Shown: piece after piece, positions 1 through 7,140 of the stretch
How positions within the stretch are numbered: the first letter of the stretch is position 1
Layout of the letters: each line of letters starts with the position of its first letter
Origin: CAYTRP01 sp964625145
GTDB lineage: Bacteria > Sumerlaeota > Sumerlaeia > SLMS01 > JAHLLQ01
Assembly (NCBI GenBank): GCA_964625145.1
Contig: CAZVAQ010000073.1
Coordinates: 1-17,364, forward strand
Direction of reading: 5' to 3'
Length of the DNA stretch: 17,364 bases
Notes under the pieces: generated by a model
Seen by the model: only the letters and a program-made list of their open reading frames with translations
Databases searched by the model: none
What the model was told of the DNA's origin: nothing
Position numbers and translations under genes: made by a program

Positions 1-357
1 AGGATGGCCCGAAAAGTTTACTTGTTCAAGTGTCCAGTTTTTGGGGAGTAGCTCTCAACCCCGAACATCCTCAGCGAAACGAGCAACCTCCTCCGTCAAT
101 GCGATAAGAAGACTGCCTATCTGCTGACCACCACGCTTGGTTGGTTCATCGGCAATACTGATGAAAAGTATGTGCCGAGTATCAAGGTGGCGGACATGGC
201 TGGCATGACAAGACTCGGATTAACCGACTGTGCCATACTGGACCTGCTCGACGATGAAACGACATTATTAACCACAGATGTGATGTTGTACTTGGAGGCA
301 TCGGCGGTGAATCTGTTCGTCAAGAACTTCAGCCATCTGCGGGACAAGTGGATCTGA
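1..357 (+). pseudogene. PIN-domain protein (VapC-like fold), C-terminal half, frameshifted and cut by window edge
   Basis: Read in frame 1 from about position 55, the translation carries the hallmarks of a PIN-domain protein: TPNILSETSNLL (the usual TPhILTEVSNL block), then YVPS, RLGLTDCAILDL, LLTTD and the closing NFSHLRDKW. The LGLTD and LLTTD aspartates correspond to metal-binding acids of the PIN fold. Upstream in frame 1 there is a TAG at 49-51, yet frame 3 reads SLLVQVSSFWGVAL, which resembles the segment that normally precedes TPNIL. Skipping one base near position 57 joins the two frames as VALTPNILSETSNLL, so a one-base insertion is the simplest explanation. The N-terminal half lies outside the window. 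No antitoxin is visible. PIN proteins are mostly Mg-dependent RNases, but activity here is doubtful. An internal ATG at 172 could only make a short fragment. Assembly error is an alternative to true decay. Confidence 0.62.
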
Positions 358-390
358 AATAGCAACTGCGCATCGGGAGGGATCGCCCCC

Positions 391-1248
391 TCACCCGAAA
401 ACCTTCTCCCCCACGCTTCTCGCCTTCTTCCTCAGACCCTTCTGCGTCTTGCGAATCGCCTTGTGGATGACCTTCATGTCCTCCCCGGAAGCGAACTTCG
501 CGACTTCGGCATCCATGGCTTCCCGCAGCACGGCCAGGTCATGGTCCTCGCCCAGTGCGTCGACCATCTTTTCCAGCTTCTTGATCAATTTCCGATCACG
601 CCTTTGCATGAGGGCGAAGGCCAATTCCAGTTGGTGCATCAGGTACTTCGCCTCTCTTCGCAGGCGATGCAGGCGCTTTTCGGATGGCTTGCGCTCTGCC
701 TTCTTCCACAATTGCCGACAGCGATCGAATTGAACCCGGATGCTTTCTTGAACTTCGCGTTCACCGTATTGCCACAGGTGCGCGTCGGCGATCAGCTCCT
801 CCAACGTCTCCAGTTCCTGCGTCACCCTTTGGGGTTCGGCGGAGGCATGGATTGTGGCCTCGATAGCCTCGAGGTAGTGTGCGACAAGAATACCGCGGAC
901 CTTTCGAGGTAGCTCCACATCGTCAAGAGGGATGGGATCGCCCATGCTTGCAACCAACCAATCCCAGGTGCGTATTAGAACGTATGTGTCCCTGGGTGCG
1001 GCGAGGCGCTTGCCAAACGCGCGCACCAATTGATCGGCACGGTCGAACTCATCATCGCCCAAGGCGGGCCGCGCCAAACGCAGCAGCGAGCGCAGGCGCT
1101 TGAAGGCCTTGCGCGATTCGTGAATCCCTTCGTCCACATGGCCGGGGCCGATGTCGGACAATTGGGCACGGACCAGCGCGCACTCTTCCTCGACGATCCG
1201 TCGAATCTCTCCGTGCAGATCGGCATCTTTGCCTAACTTAAAAACCAT
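391..1248 (-). CDS. CHAD-domain protein (polyphosphate-binding helical domain)
   Basis: This 285-residue protein is predicted to be almost entirely helical and rich in Arg, Lys and Glu. Near residues 42-57 it has IHESRKAFKRLRSLLR, the conserved His plus basic ladder (H43, R46, K47, K50, R51, R53) of CHAD domains. A second basic helix, HRLRREAKYLMHQLEL, and HDLAVLREAM follow in the C-terminal half, as expected for the internally duplicated CHAD fold. CHAD domains bind inorganic polyphosphate and often sit beside or within polyphosphate-related proteins; no catalytic CYTH domain is fused here, so a binding or targeting role is more likely than an enzymatic one. I chose the ATG at 1248 because GGGAGG (1257-1262 on the minus strand) lies 8 nt upstream; an in-frame ATG at 1305 would overlap thiD and has no such site. 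It lies 31 bp after thiD and is probably the last gene of that operon. Confidence 0.88.
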   Translation of the reverse strand: MVFKLGKDADLHGEIRRIVEEECALVRAQLSDIGPGHVDEGIHESRKAFKRLRSLLRLARPALGDDEFDRADQLVRAFGKRLAAPRDTYVLIRTWDWLVASMGDPIPLDDVELPRKVRGILVAHYLEAIEATIHASAEPQRVTQELETLEELIADAHLWQYGEREVQESIRVQFDRCRQLWKKAERKPSEKRLHRLRREAKYLMHQLELAFALMQRRDRKLIKKLEKMVDALGEDHDLAVLREAMDAEVAKFASGEDMKVIHKAIRKTQKGLRKKARSVGEKVFG

Positions 1249-1256
1249 CAACCCAG

Positions 1257-1262
1257 CCTCCC
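1257..1262 (-). promoter_or_regulatory. Ribosome binding site fixing the ATG start of the CHAD gene
   Basis: GGGAGG on the minus strand is 8 nt before the ATG at 1246-1248, in the short gap after the thiD stop. Confidence 0.8.
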
Positions 1263-1279
1263 TGTCGCCCGTGACGAGA

Positions 1280-2086
1280 TCAAGCGCCCGTGGCCATCCA
1301 TCCATGATTCACCGGTCCGACTCCATTGCCCACCGCGTAGGCATGTTCCATGGCGCCGCGCAGGTACGTGCGCGATTCGTCCACCGCACTCTTCAGACTG
1401 TGCCCCAGTGCCAGATTCGCCGCGATGGCCGCGCTGAGCGTGCAACCCGTTCCGTGAGTGTGCTTGGCATCCAATCGTGGTGCGCGAAAGATGGAAATGC
1501 CCGATGGCTCCCACAATACGTCGACCGCCTCTTCGCATTCGTCCAAGTGTCCACCCTTCACCAATACCGCGCGCGAACCGAGTTTCGCCAACTCGGGCGC
1601 AGCTTCGATGGCATCCTCCACTGTCTTTACGGGGCGTCCCAACAACACGCCGGCTTCTTCCGCATTCGGTGTGATGAGCCGCGCCATGGGGACAAGACGC
1701 CGCGTCAACGCCTCGATGGCGTCCTCGCGCAGCAGGCGATGGCCACTCTTTGAAATCATCACCGGATCGACGACCAGGTTCGGAACGGTGAAGACCGCGA
1801 GGCGGTCGGCGACGGCTTCTATGATTGCGGCACTGGAGAGCATGCCCGTCTTGACCGCGTCGCATCCAATGTCGGACAGCACGGCGTCCATCTGCGCGCG
1901 GACGAAATCGGGAGTCGCTTCCTGCACGGCCGTCACGCCGAGCGTGTTCTGCGCGGTGAGTGCAGTGATGACGCTGAGGCCATAGCACCCATGGGCCGCG
2001 ATGGTCTTCAGGTCTGCCTGAATGCCGGCGCCGCCGCCGCTGTCGCTTCCCGCGATGGTCAGGACCTTTGGTGGAGCGCTCGTCAC
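1280..2086 (-). CDS. thiD: Bifunctional hydroxymethylpyrimidine kinase / phosphomethylpyrimidine kinase ThiD
   Basis: ThiD phosphorylates 4-amino-5-hydroxymethyl-2-methylpyrimidine and then its monophosphate to HMP-PP, the pyrimidine half of thiamine. The 268-residue product has the ribokinase-fold signatures: VLTIAGSDSGGGAGIQADLK at residues 8-27, the DPVM segment in the middle, an ITPNAEEA block, VKGGH, and the anion-hole motif HGTGCTLSAAIA around C215. Length matches the family (about 265). The start is a GTG at 2084-2086: GGAGG lies 6 nt upstream, and the GTG shares GTGA with the stop of the upstream MBL hydrolase gene (4-nt overlap), which argues for translational coupling. An upstream ATG at 2116 would lie inside that gene and lacks a good ribosome site. 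No thiC, thiE or TPP riboswitch is visible nearby, so thiamine synthesis must be completed elsewhere or rely on salvage. Confidence 0.95.
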   Translation of the reverse strand: MTSAPPKVLTIAGSDSGGGAGIQADLKTIAAHGCYGLSVITALTAQNTLGVTAVQEATPDFVRAQMDAVLSDIGCDAVKTGMLSSAAIIEAVADRLAVFTVPNLVVDPVMISKSGHRLLREDAIEALTRRLVPMARLITPNAEEAGVLLGRPVKTVEDAIEAAPELAKLGSRAVLVKGGHLDECEEAVDVLWEPSGISIFRAPRLDAKHTHGTGCTLSAAIAANLALGHSLKSAVDESRTYLRGAMEHAYAVGNGVGPVNHGWMATGA

Positions 2087-2904
2087 GTGTTGCCTCCAAA
2101 CGGTTCGGTGATCCAATCGGGCTGGAACTCGAACTCAAGGCCATCATACGCCAGGGCAATACCCGGCGGCAGTATGGCATTGGTGGCGTGATGCTCCAGA
2201 TAATGCGTCACATGCACGAACCATGTCTGCTCGGCCCCGATCTGTTGGGCGACTTCGACGGCTTCGGACAGGTTGAAGTGCGTCGAGTGCGGCTTGTGAC
2301 GCAGTGCGTTCAGGATCAGCACCCGGACTCCGCGAAGCAGCTCCATCGACTCGGGCGGGATGTGGCTCGCATCGGTGACGAAGCCAAAATCCCCAAACCG
2401 ATACCCGAGGATGTCCAGGATCCCGTGCTTCACCGGAATTGGAACCACTCTCTGGCCGAGGAACTCGAACGGCCCGTCGATGGATTCCATCTCGAAGGAG
2501 GCCACCCCGCCGCCGGCCTGGATTGGGTTGAAGATGTAATCCATCCGCTTGCGGATGTCGTCCAGCACGGCTTCCTGGGCGCGCATGGGAAGGGCTTGGG
2601 CCTGGCGGAAGTTGTAGATCCTGAGATCGTCCAGCCCGGCCACATGATCGAAATGGGAATGGGTGATCAGGATCCCGTCGAGGCGGTTGATCCGGTGGGT
2701 CAGGGCCTGTTGGCGGTAATCCGGGCCGCAATCCACGATGATTCCCCGGGCCCTGCGCGGCTCGACGTCGGCCTCTCGCAACCACAGTCCCGCCCGCAGG
2801 CGCTTGTTCTTCGGATCGTCGGACAGGCACACCTCATCCTCACATCCAATCGGGGGAACTCCCGTGGAGGTGCCAGACCCCAGGACTGTGGCGATCATCT
2901 TCAT
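2083..2904 (-). CDS. MBL-fold metallo-hydrolase, PhnP-like phosphodiesterase group
   Basis: The 273-residue product begins with a GSGTSTGVPPIGC stretch (residues 9-21), typical of the PhnP/YfhI-like branch of metallo-beta-lactamase-fold phosphodiesterases. The metal-binding motif HSHFDH is at residues 82-87 (H82, H84, D86, H87), followed by AGLDDLR. Later metal ligands are probably the His in PVKHGILDILGYRFGDF, the Asp in FVTDASH and the His in VHVTHYLEHH. Known members hydrolyse cyclic phosphodiesters or nucleic-acid-like substrates; the true substrate here cannot be told from sequence. It is the first gene of the minus-strand operon with thiD and the CHAD gene. The ATG at 2904 has an AAAGGA about 9 nt upstream; the next in-frame ATG (2898) is an alternative. 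The 150 bp to the divergent LptE-like gene presumably holds both promoters. Confidence 0.87.
   Translation of the reverse strand: MKMIATVLGSGTSTGVPPIGCEDEVCLSDDPKNKRLRAGLWLREADVEPRRARGIIVDCGPDYRQQALTHRINRLDGILITHSHFDHVAGLDDLRIYNFRQAQALPMRAQEAVLDDIRKRMDYIFNPIQAGGGVASFEMESIDGPFEFLGQRVVPIPVKHGILDILGYRFGDFGFVTDASHIPPESMELLRGVRVLILNALRHKPHSTHFNLSEAVEVAQQIGAEQTWFVHVTHYLEHHATNAILPPGIALAYDGLEFEFQPDWITEPFGGNT
2093..2097 (-). promoter_or_regulatory. Ribosome binding site fixing the GTG start of thiD
   Basis: GGAGG on the minus strand lies 6 nt before the GTG at 2084-2086 and inside the last codons of the MBL hydrolase gene. This decides the GTG over the upstream ATG at 2116 and supports coupled translation. 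Confidence 0.85.
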
Positions 2905-3054
2905 GGAGGCCGATCCTTTCGGGGCCAGTCATTGCCACGGCCCCGGCGGGCGCAAGCCGATCGGTGCGATTTTGGGGTAGCGGCGGAACCGGGGCCCGTG
3001 GTCATTGGCGGCAGTCACGCAGGGTGAAACTTCCACGAAGGACACAAGTACTCC
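2905..3054. promoter_or_regulatory. Divergent intergenic spacer between the MBL hydrolase and LptE-like operons
   Basis: This 150-bp spacer separates two operons that diverge, so it should contain a promoter for each. It is GC-rich and I could not pick convincing -35/-10 pairs in either direction. Near its right end GAAGGA (3037-3042) is a plausible but rather distant (12 nt) ribosome site for the plus-strand gene. Confidence 0.4.
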
Positions 3055-3675
3055 ATGGCGGCAAGATCCCTTACCATGCCCCTCCTCTCCCGAATCGCCG
3101 GACTCTGCCTGCTCGTGGCCCTGGCAACTGGAACGGCTGCCTGCGTGAAGGTCTCCCGCGAGCGGACCCTGCCGCCCTCGATCCGTTCCGTGGCGGTTCC
3201 GATGGTCATCAATCGCTCCGCCGAAATCGGGTTGGAGGAAGACGCCACAATCCGCATTCAGGAAGAGTTTCTTGCCGACGGCCGCCTGGAAGTCACAGGT
3301 CAGGATCGCGCGGACGCCGTGGTTTATGTCACGATCAAGCGATTCAATGACCGGATCATCGATTTTGGCGACGGCAGCTTCCCTCGTCAGGCGGAACTCG
3401 ACCTCGACGCCGATGTCTATGTCGTTCGCAACGAAGCGGGCCAGCCGCGCATTGGCCCCAATCGCCAAGTCAACACGCGCACCATCGTCCGTGTTGACGC
3501 GCGGCGCACCAACTTCGAACCCGAACCCGTCCGGCGCGAAAGAATGCTGCGCGAGTTCGCCCGCAAGGTCGTCCTGGAAGTCCTCACCGGCGACATGGCC
3601 AAGCCCGAGTACATCCTCGAGCGCGAACAGCGCGAGCAGGATCAAACCGAGGACGAACCGCCCAGCTTCCTATGA
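3055..3675 (+). CDS. LptE-like outer-membrane lipoprotein (LPS assembly family)
   Basis: The 206-residue product has a lipoprotein-type leader: a basic start, a hydrophobic stretch (about residues 9-26) and Cys30 after T-A-A. The lipobox is slightly unusual because Thr sits at position -3. After the Cys comes the pattern of the LptE family: LPPSIRSVAVPMVINRS, then an EDATIRIQEEFLADGRLEV block and a DAVVYVTIKRF strand, equivalent to the 'F.N.t...gle..lt..l...l...g..' layout of LptE. In known systems LptE plugs the LptD barrel and helps insert LPS. The C-terminal tail is charged and acidic. The stop overlaps the start of the next gene by 4 nt (ATGA), so this lipoprotein is translationally coupled to a histidine kinase. 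ATG 3055 is preferred over an ATG at 3076, which has no Shine-Dalgarno sequence. Confidence 0.72.
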   Translation: MAARSLTMPLLSRIAGLCLLVALATGTAACVKVSRERTLPPSIRSVAVPMVINRSAEIGLEEDATIRIQEEFLADGRLEVTGQDRADAVVYVTIKRFNDRIIDFGDGSFPRQAELDLDADVYVVRNEAGQPRIGPNRQVNTRTIVRVDARRTNFEPEPVRRERMLREFARKVVLEVLTGDMAKPEYILEREQREQDQTEDEPPSFL

Positions 3676-5864
3676 CGGCGCCGCGCGAGACGATCCGGGA
3701 GCTGCTCCGCAAAGAGGGGCGGTATCCCGAGGCCGAGATCGCGCCCGATCCGTTCCGGCGATTCCTGCGCCGGAATCTGTTGCTCATCCTCTTCACCGCC
3801 GCCTTTGCCTTCTTCGCAATCCTGGTCCTGATCCAGATCGATCGTGTCTATTACAGCCGCGAGAAATCGCGTGTTGTCGATGCGCTGATTGATGAGGGAC
3901 GCCTGTTTGACGAGGAGTCCCGCGAGGACCTCGCCCGCCGGGCGCAGATCATCCTCGTTGGTGAGACGGCATTGGCATTTGCCCCACTCATAGACAGCGA
4001 GGAGTTCCGGGAGGAGGTCCGCGCCCAGATCGTCGAGAAGATGCAGGTGGTCCTTGATAGGCATCCTTTTGTCTGGCGTGTGCGCGTTGAAGATGCCAAG
4101 GGACGCCTCTCCACCTCCCTTGAAAATCGCAAGGTGTTTGCAGAAAGCAACGATTGGAGCAACTCGCTCTTCTACAAGGATTGGTCCGACGACGTGAAGT
4201 TCACGCGCCGCGACGGCACGGATATCCTGCTGACCATCTCCACCGACTACACGACGCCGCGGGGCTACACGGAAATCGAAGAGCTGACCGCGAAGTGGCG
4301 CACTCGTGCGTTGGTGGCCCTTGCGCTGGTTGCAATCGCCTATGCGGTGATCCTGCGATTCATCCTGCTGCCGGTCCGCTCGGTCATCCGCGTGCTGGAC
4401 CAGGGGCCGACGCCCGGCTGGCACATTGTGGTCCATCCGCGAAGTCTTCTGGAGCGATACTACAACACGCTGGCCAGCGATGCAAACCTGACCATCCTGC
4501 ACACGACCCTGCGCGATTTCACCACCGGCCGCGTCATGCTTGACCATCGGGCCGTGCTGGAAATTTCCCCGGCCCTGATCCTGGATCTGTTTCCTCTCGA
4601 CCAACCGCGCATCATCACGCTGCGGCGGGAGGAGACTGACGATCCTTGGCGGTTCGATGTCGCGCATGAGGAAGACGGCATTGCCGCCCTGCGTCCCGCC
4701 GAAGCCGACCTGCTGGAGCGCCGCGCGGTGGACGGGACCCTTCCGCGGACTGGATTCGAGTTTCACGTCGCGGCGGAGCCGGGAAACCCTCCTCAGGCGC
4801 GCTATGCGGAAGTCATCGCGGAAGACGATCTCATGATGGCGATCGTTTCCCTGGGGAGTCCTGGCCGCCGCGGCGCCCTCGGTGCCTGGTGGCGCCGGTT
4901 GTTTGCACGCATCGCGGAGGAGCTGCGGTTTGGAGTCAGCCAGGTCGCTGAGCAGCGTCGCTTCATTCGCCAGGAGAAGAGCCGCGCCAACGTGACCCTG
5001 TCGCGCAATCTTGGCCATGACCTGACGAATGTCATCGCGACCACGAAGTTGGAGCTGATGAACATCCGTGCTTTCATGGGCTTGTCCGAGGAAGACCTGC
5101 GGGGGTCGCCGAAGAAGGCGGAAATCCTGCGTCAATCCTTGCAGGCTGTCCTGCACTCGACGCGCTTCCTGCAGGAGATCGTCGATCTCTATCGCTCCTT
5201 CAGCTATCTTTCGCGGCCGCGATTCGAGGAGACCGACGTCAACGCCATCATCGAGGAGATCGGCGGGTTGTTCCGGCTCGCCACCTCGCGCAACATCGCT
5301 GTCGAGATAGATGGCGACCCCACCGCCCCGCGCGTCGAGGTGGAGCCGCGATTGCTTCGCTTGGCGCTGTTCAACCTGCTGGCGAACTCGGCCGATTCGA
5401 TCAAGCGCAGCGGGGCTCTGGAGAAGGGCGGCGGTCGCATCCTGCTGCGGGTTCGCAGCGGCCGCGCCGCAGGTGAAGTGGTGATCACCGTCGAGGACAA
5501 CGGCGAAGGCATCCGTCATCCGGACGGTTCGCCCATGCGTTCCCACGAGACGGCCGCCATCTTCAAGCTTGGCTACACGACGAAGGAATCCGGTGGTGGC
5601 GAGGGGCTTGGCCTGGATTGGGTGCAGCAAATTGTCAGGGAATTCCATGGCGGCACCATCGAGGCGCGCAACATTGAGGGCACCGATGGCAGGGTTGCCG
5701 GCGCGAGCTTTCGCATGACCCTGGTCTCCGGCCGCGCCAGCGCCACCATGAACCCCTTGGCGCACAACCAATTGTCGTCGTCCGGCTCGGTGTCCGTCGT
5801 CGATACACGCACGCAGGACCACAGCAAGATCGACAAATCACCCTTGGCAAAGGCGAGTCTATGA
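3672..5864 (+). CDS. Membrane-bound sensor histidine kinase
   Basis: The 730-residue protein has one TM segment near residues 35-56, a presumed extracytoplasmic sensor of roughly 150 residues, a second TM near 205-232 and a short HAMP-like linker. A stretch of about 200 residues (240-440) follows that I cannot assign; it may be GAF/PAS-like. The dimerisation helix holds NLGHDLTNVI with H449 as the likely phosphorylated His; HDLxN is an uncommon variant of the usual HELRTP box. The ATPase part is clear: N-box NLLANSAD (N568, N572), G1 box EDNGEGI (D609), an F-box-like FKLGYTTK and G2 box GGGEGLGL near 640. It ends with a Ser/Thr-rich tail of about 40 residues. It overlaps both neighbours by ATGA, which places the sensor, its LptE-like lipoprotein and its response regulator in one transcript. 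The cue is unknown; an envelope signal is an inference. Confidence 0.93.
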   Translation: MTAPRETIRELLRKEGRYPEAEIAPDPFRRFLRRNLLLILFTAAFAFFAILVLIQIDRVYYSREKSRVVDALIDEGRLFDEESREDLARRAQIILVGETALAFAPLIDSEEFREEVRAQIVEKMQVVLDRHPFVWRVRVEDAKGRLSTSLENRKVFAESNDWSNSLFYKDWSDDVKFTRRDGTDILLTISTDYTTPRGYTEIEELTAKWRTRALVALALVAIAYAVILRFILLPVRSVIRVLDQGPTPGWHIVVHPRSLLERYYNTLASDANLTILHTTLRDFTTGRVMLDHRAVLEISPALILDLFPLDQPRIITLRREETDDPWRFDVAHEEDGIAALRPAEADLLERRAVDGTLPRTGFEFHVAAEPGNPPQARYAEVIAEDDLMMAIVSLGSPGRRGALGAWWRRLFARIAEELRFGVSQVAEQRRFIRQEKSRANVTLSRNLGHDLTNVIATTKLELMNIRAFMGLSEEDLRGSPKKAEILRQSLQAVLHSTRFLQEIVDLYRSFSYLSRPRFEETDVNAIIEEIGGLFRLATSRNIAVEIDGDPTAPRVEVEPRLLRLALFNLLANSADSIKRSGALEKGGGRILLRVRSGRAAGEVVITVEDNGEGIRHPDGSPMRSHETAAIFKLGYTTKESGGGEGLGLDWVQQIVREFHGGTIEARNIEGTDGRVAGASFRMTLVSGRASATMNPLAHNQLSSSGSVSVVDTRTQDHSKIDKSPLAKASL

Positions 5865-7123
5865 GCGCCCGCATCCTCATCGTGGACGACAATGCGCTCT
5901 ACCGCGAGGCATTTCGGCGGAACCTGCTCCTGCGCGACTATGATGTGGTCGAGGCGGAAAGCGGCGAGCAGGCCATTGCCGTCTTCCAGGAGCATCGCCC
6001 CGATGTCATCGTCACCGATCTGAGCATGGGATCACCCACGGAGGGACTGGAGGTCATCCGCACCATCAAGCAGATGGAGCCGACCATCCCGATCGTGATG
6101 ATCAGTGCCGTGGGCACCTTCGAGGAAGGCGCGGAGGCCATGCGATTGGGGGCTCATCGCGTCATCAGCAAGGCACGCATCGACGAGGAGATCGAGAACC
6201 TCTATGCGACCATTGATGACGCGCGGGCCTCGGGGGAACGAAACCGAGCCGCGCGCGAGGAGATCGAGATGCTGGAACGCGGTGGCGCCGATGCCGCCGA
6301 CGCGTTGAAGCGCCTTCGTGCCATCGCGGTTGACGAGACGTTGCACCCGGCAGTGCGCGCGGAGGCATTCGATGCGGTCACCGCCATGGCGCAGGACGAT
6401 GTCCGTCGCCAGATTGAGGAGCAATTGGCGGAGGTTGGAAAGCGCGAGCTGGAGGAGGCCGAGGCGCGCCTGCGCAGTGAGCTGCCTGCGTGGGATTCCT
6501 TCGAGCCGGCAACGCGCAAGGAGCTCTCTTCCGCGGAGTATTTCTTCCATCGCCAGGGGGGGGACCGCCCGTCAGCCGGCGCGGACTTCTCCCGCAATGT
6601 GGGTTTCTCGCTGTGTTTCGCCGTCGAGAACGAGGTGAAGAGCCGCCTGCGCAAGCGCCTGAACAAGTTCCTGAACAATCGGGACTCAATCGCGCTGGTG
6701 CGGTCCCTTGTTGATTCGCGCACTGGCCAGCTCGATCTCTTCTACCACCAGCATCTGGCGCGCATCCAGACATTGCAACCCTTCGACTTCACGATCGACA
6801 ATGTGCGCCAGGTCTTCCAGCGCATCATCGAGCACGAGTCGCGCTACAAGCCCGACGGGCTGAAGGCCCTGGGCATCATGGTCCTGTGCTTCGGCCGTGA
6901 CTACGAGGTGAAGACCCTGAAGAAGCCGTTGCGCATCGCCAATCCGCTTGGACTTCGCGGGTTGGAGTCAAACGAAGAGGTGCTGAACTTTGCGCACCTG
7001 TTGGTAGCGCTGCAGCATTATCGCAATCCGTACATCCATCCCGAGATCAGCGACATGGAGAAGGTGTCCAAGATCCGCGCCACGGCTCTTGAATGCCTGC
7101 GGGAGACCGCAAGACTGGTCTGA
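5861..7123 (+). CDS. Response regulator with REC domain and HEPN-like helical output region
   Basis: Residues 1-125 form a complete receiver domain: acidic pocket D9/D10, phosphoacceptor D53 in VIVTDLSM, S82 in MISAVG and K104 in VISKARI. It should be phosphorylated by the kinase encoded just upstream (4-nt overlap). Residues about 140-225 are charged and helical, probably a coiled or HEAT-like linker. The C-terminal 190 residues hold no helix-turn-helix, GGDEF, HD or methylesterase motif. They begin with a helix FAVENEVKSRLRKRL and end with QHYRNPYIHPE, in which R388-N389-...-H393 matches the R-polar-x(3)-H (Rx4H) motif of HEPN domains, followed by a final helix. HEPN domains are helical and many are RNases, but others lack activity. 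The function of the output is therefore not established. A run of eight G (6556-6563) lies within the gene but the reading frame is intact. Confidence 0.88.
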   Translation: MSARILIVDDNALYREAFRRNLLLRDYDVVEAESGEQAIAVFQEHRPDVIVTDLSMGSPTEGLEVIRTIKQMEPTIPIVMISAVGTFEEGAEAMRLGAHRVISKARIDEEIENLYATIDDARASGERNRAAREEIEMLERGGADAADALKRLRAIAVDETLHPAVRAEAFDAVTAMAQDDVRRQIEEQLAEVGKRELEEAEARLRSELPAWDSFEPATRKELSSAEYFFHRQGGDRPSAGADFSRNVGFSLCFAVENEVKSRLRKRLNKFLNNRDSIALVRSLVDSRTGQLDLFYHQHLARIQTLQPFDFTIDNVRQVFQRIIEHESRYKPDGLKALGIMVLCFGRDYEVKTLKKPLRIANPLGLRGLESNEEVLNFAHLLVALQHYRNPYIHPEISDMEKVSKIRATALECLRETARLV

Positions 7124-7140
7124 CGAAGGACCTCGGCCGG

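Noticed and set aside
2083..2904. Naming the MBL-fold protein phnP
   Set aside because: The motifs are shared by several phosphodiesterase subfamilies and no other phn genes are present, so the symbol is not supported.
3642..5822. A 726-codon open frame on the minus strand, opposite the histidine kinase gene
   Set aside because: It lacks any recognisable domain, has low-complexity Arg/Gly/Ala-rich composition and lies wholly antisense to a gene with clear kinase motifs; GC-rich codon usage explains the open frame.
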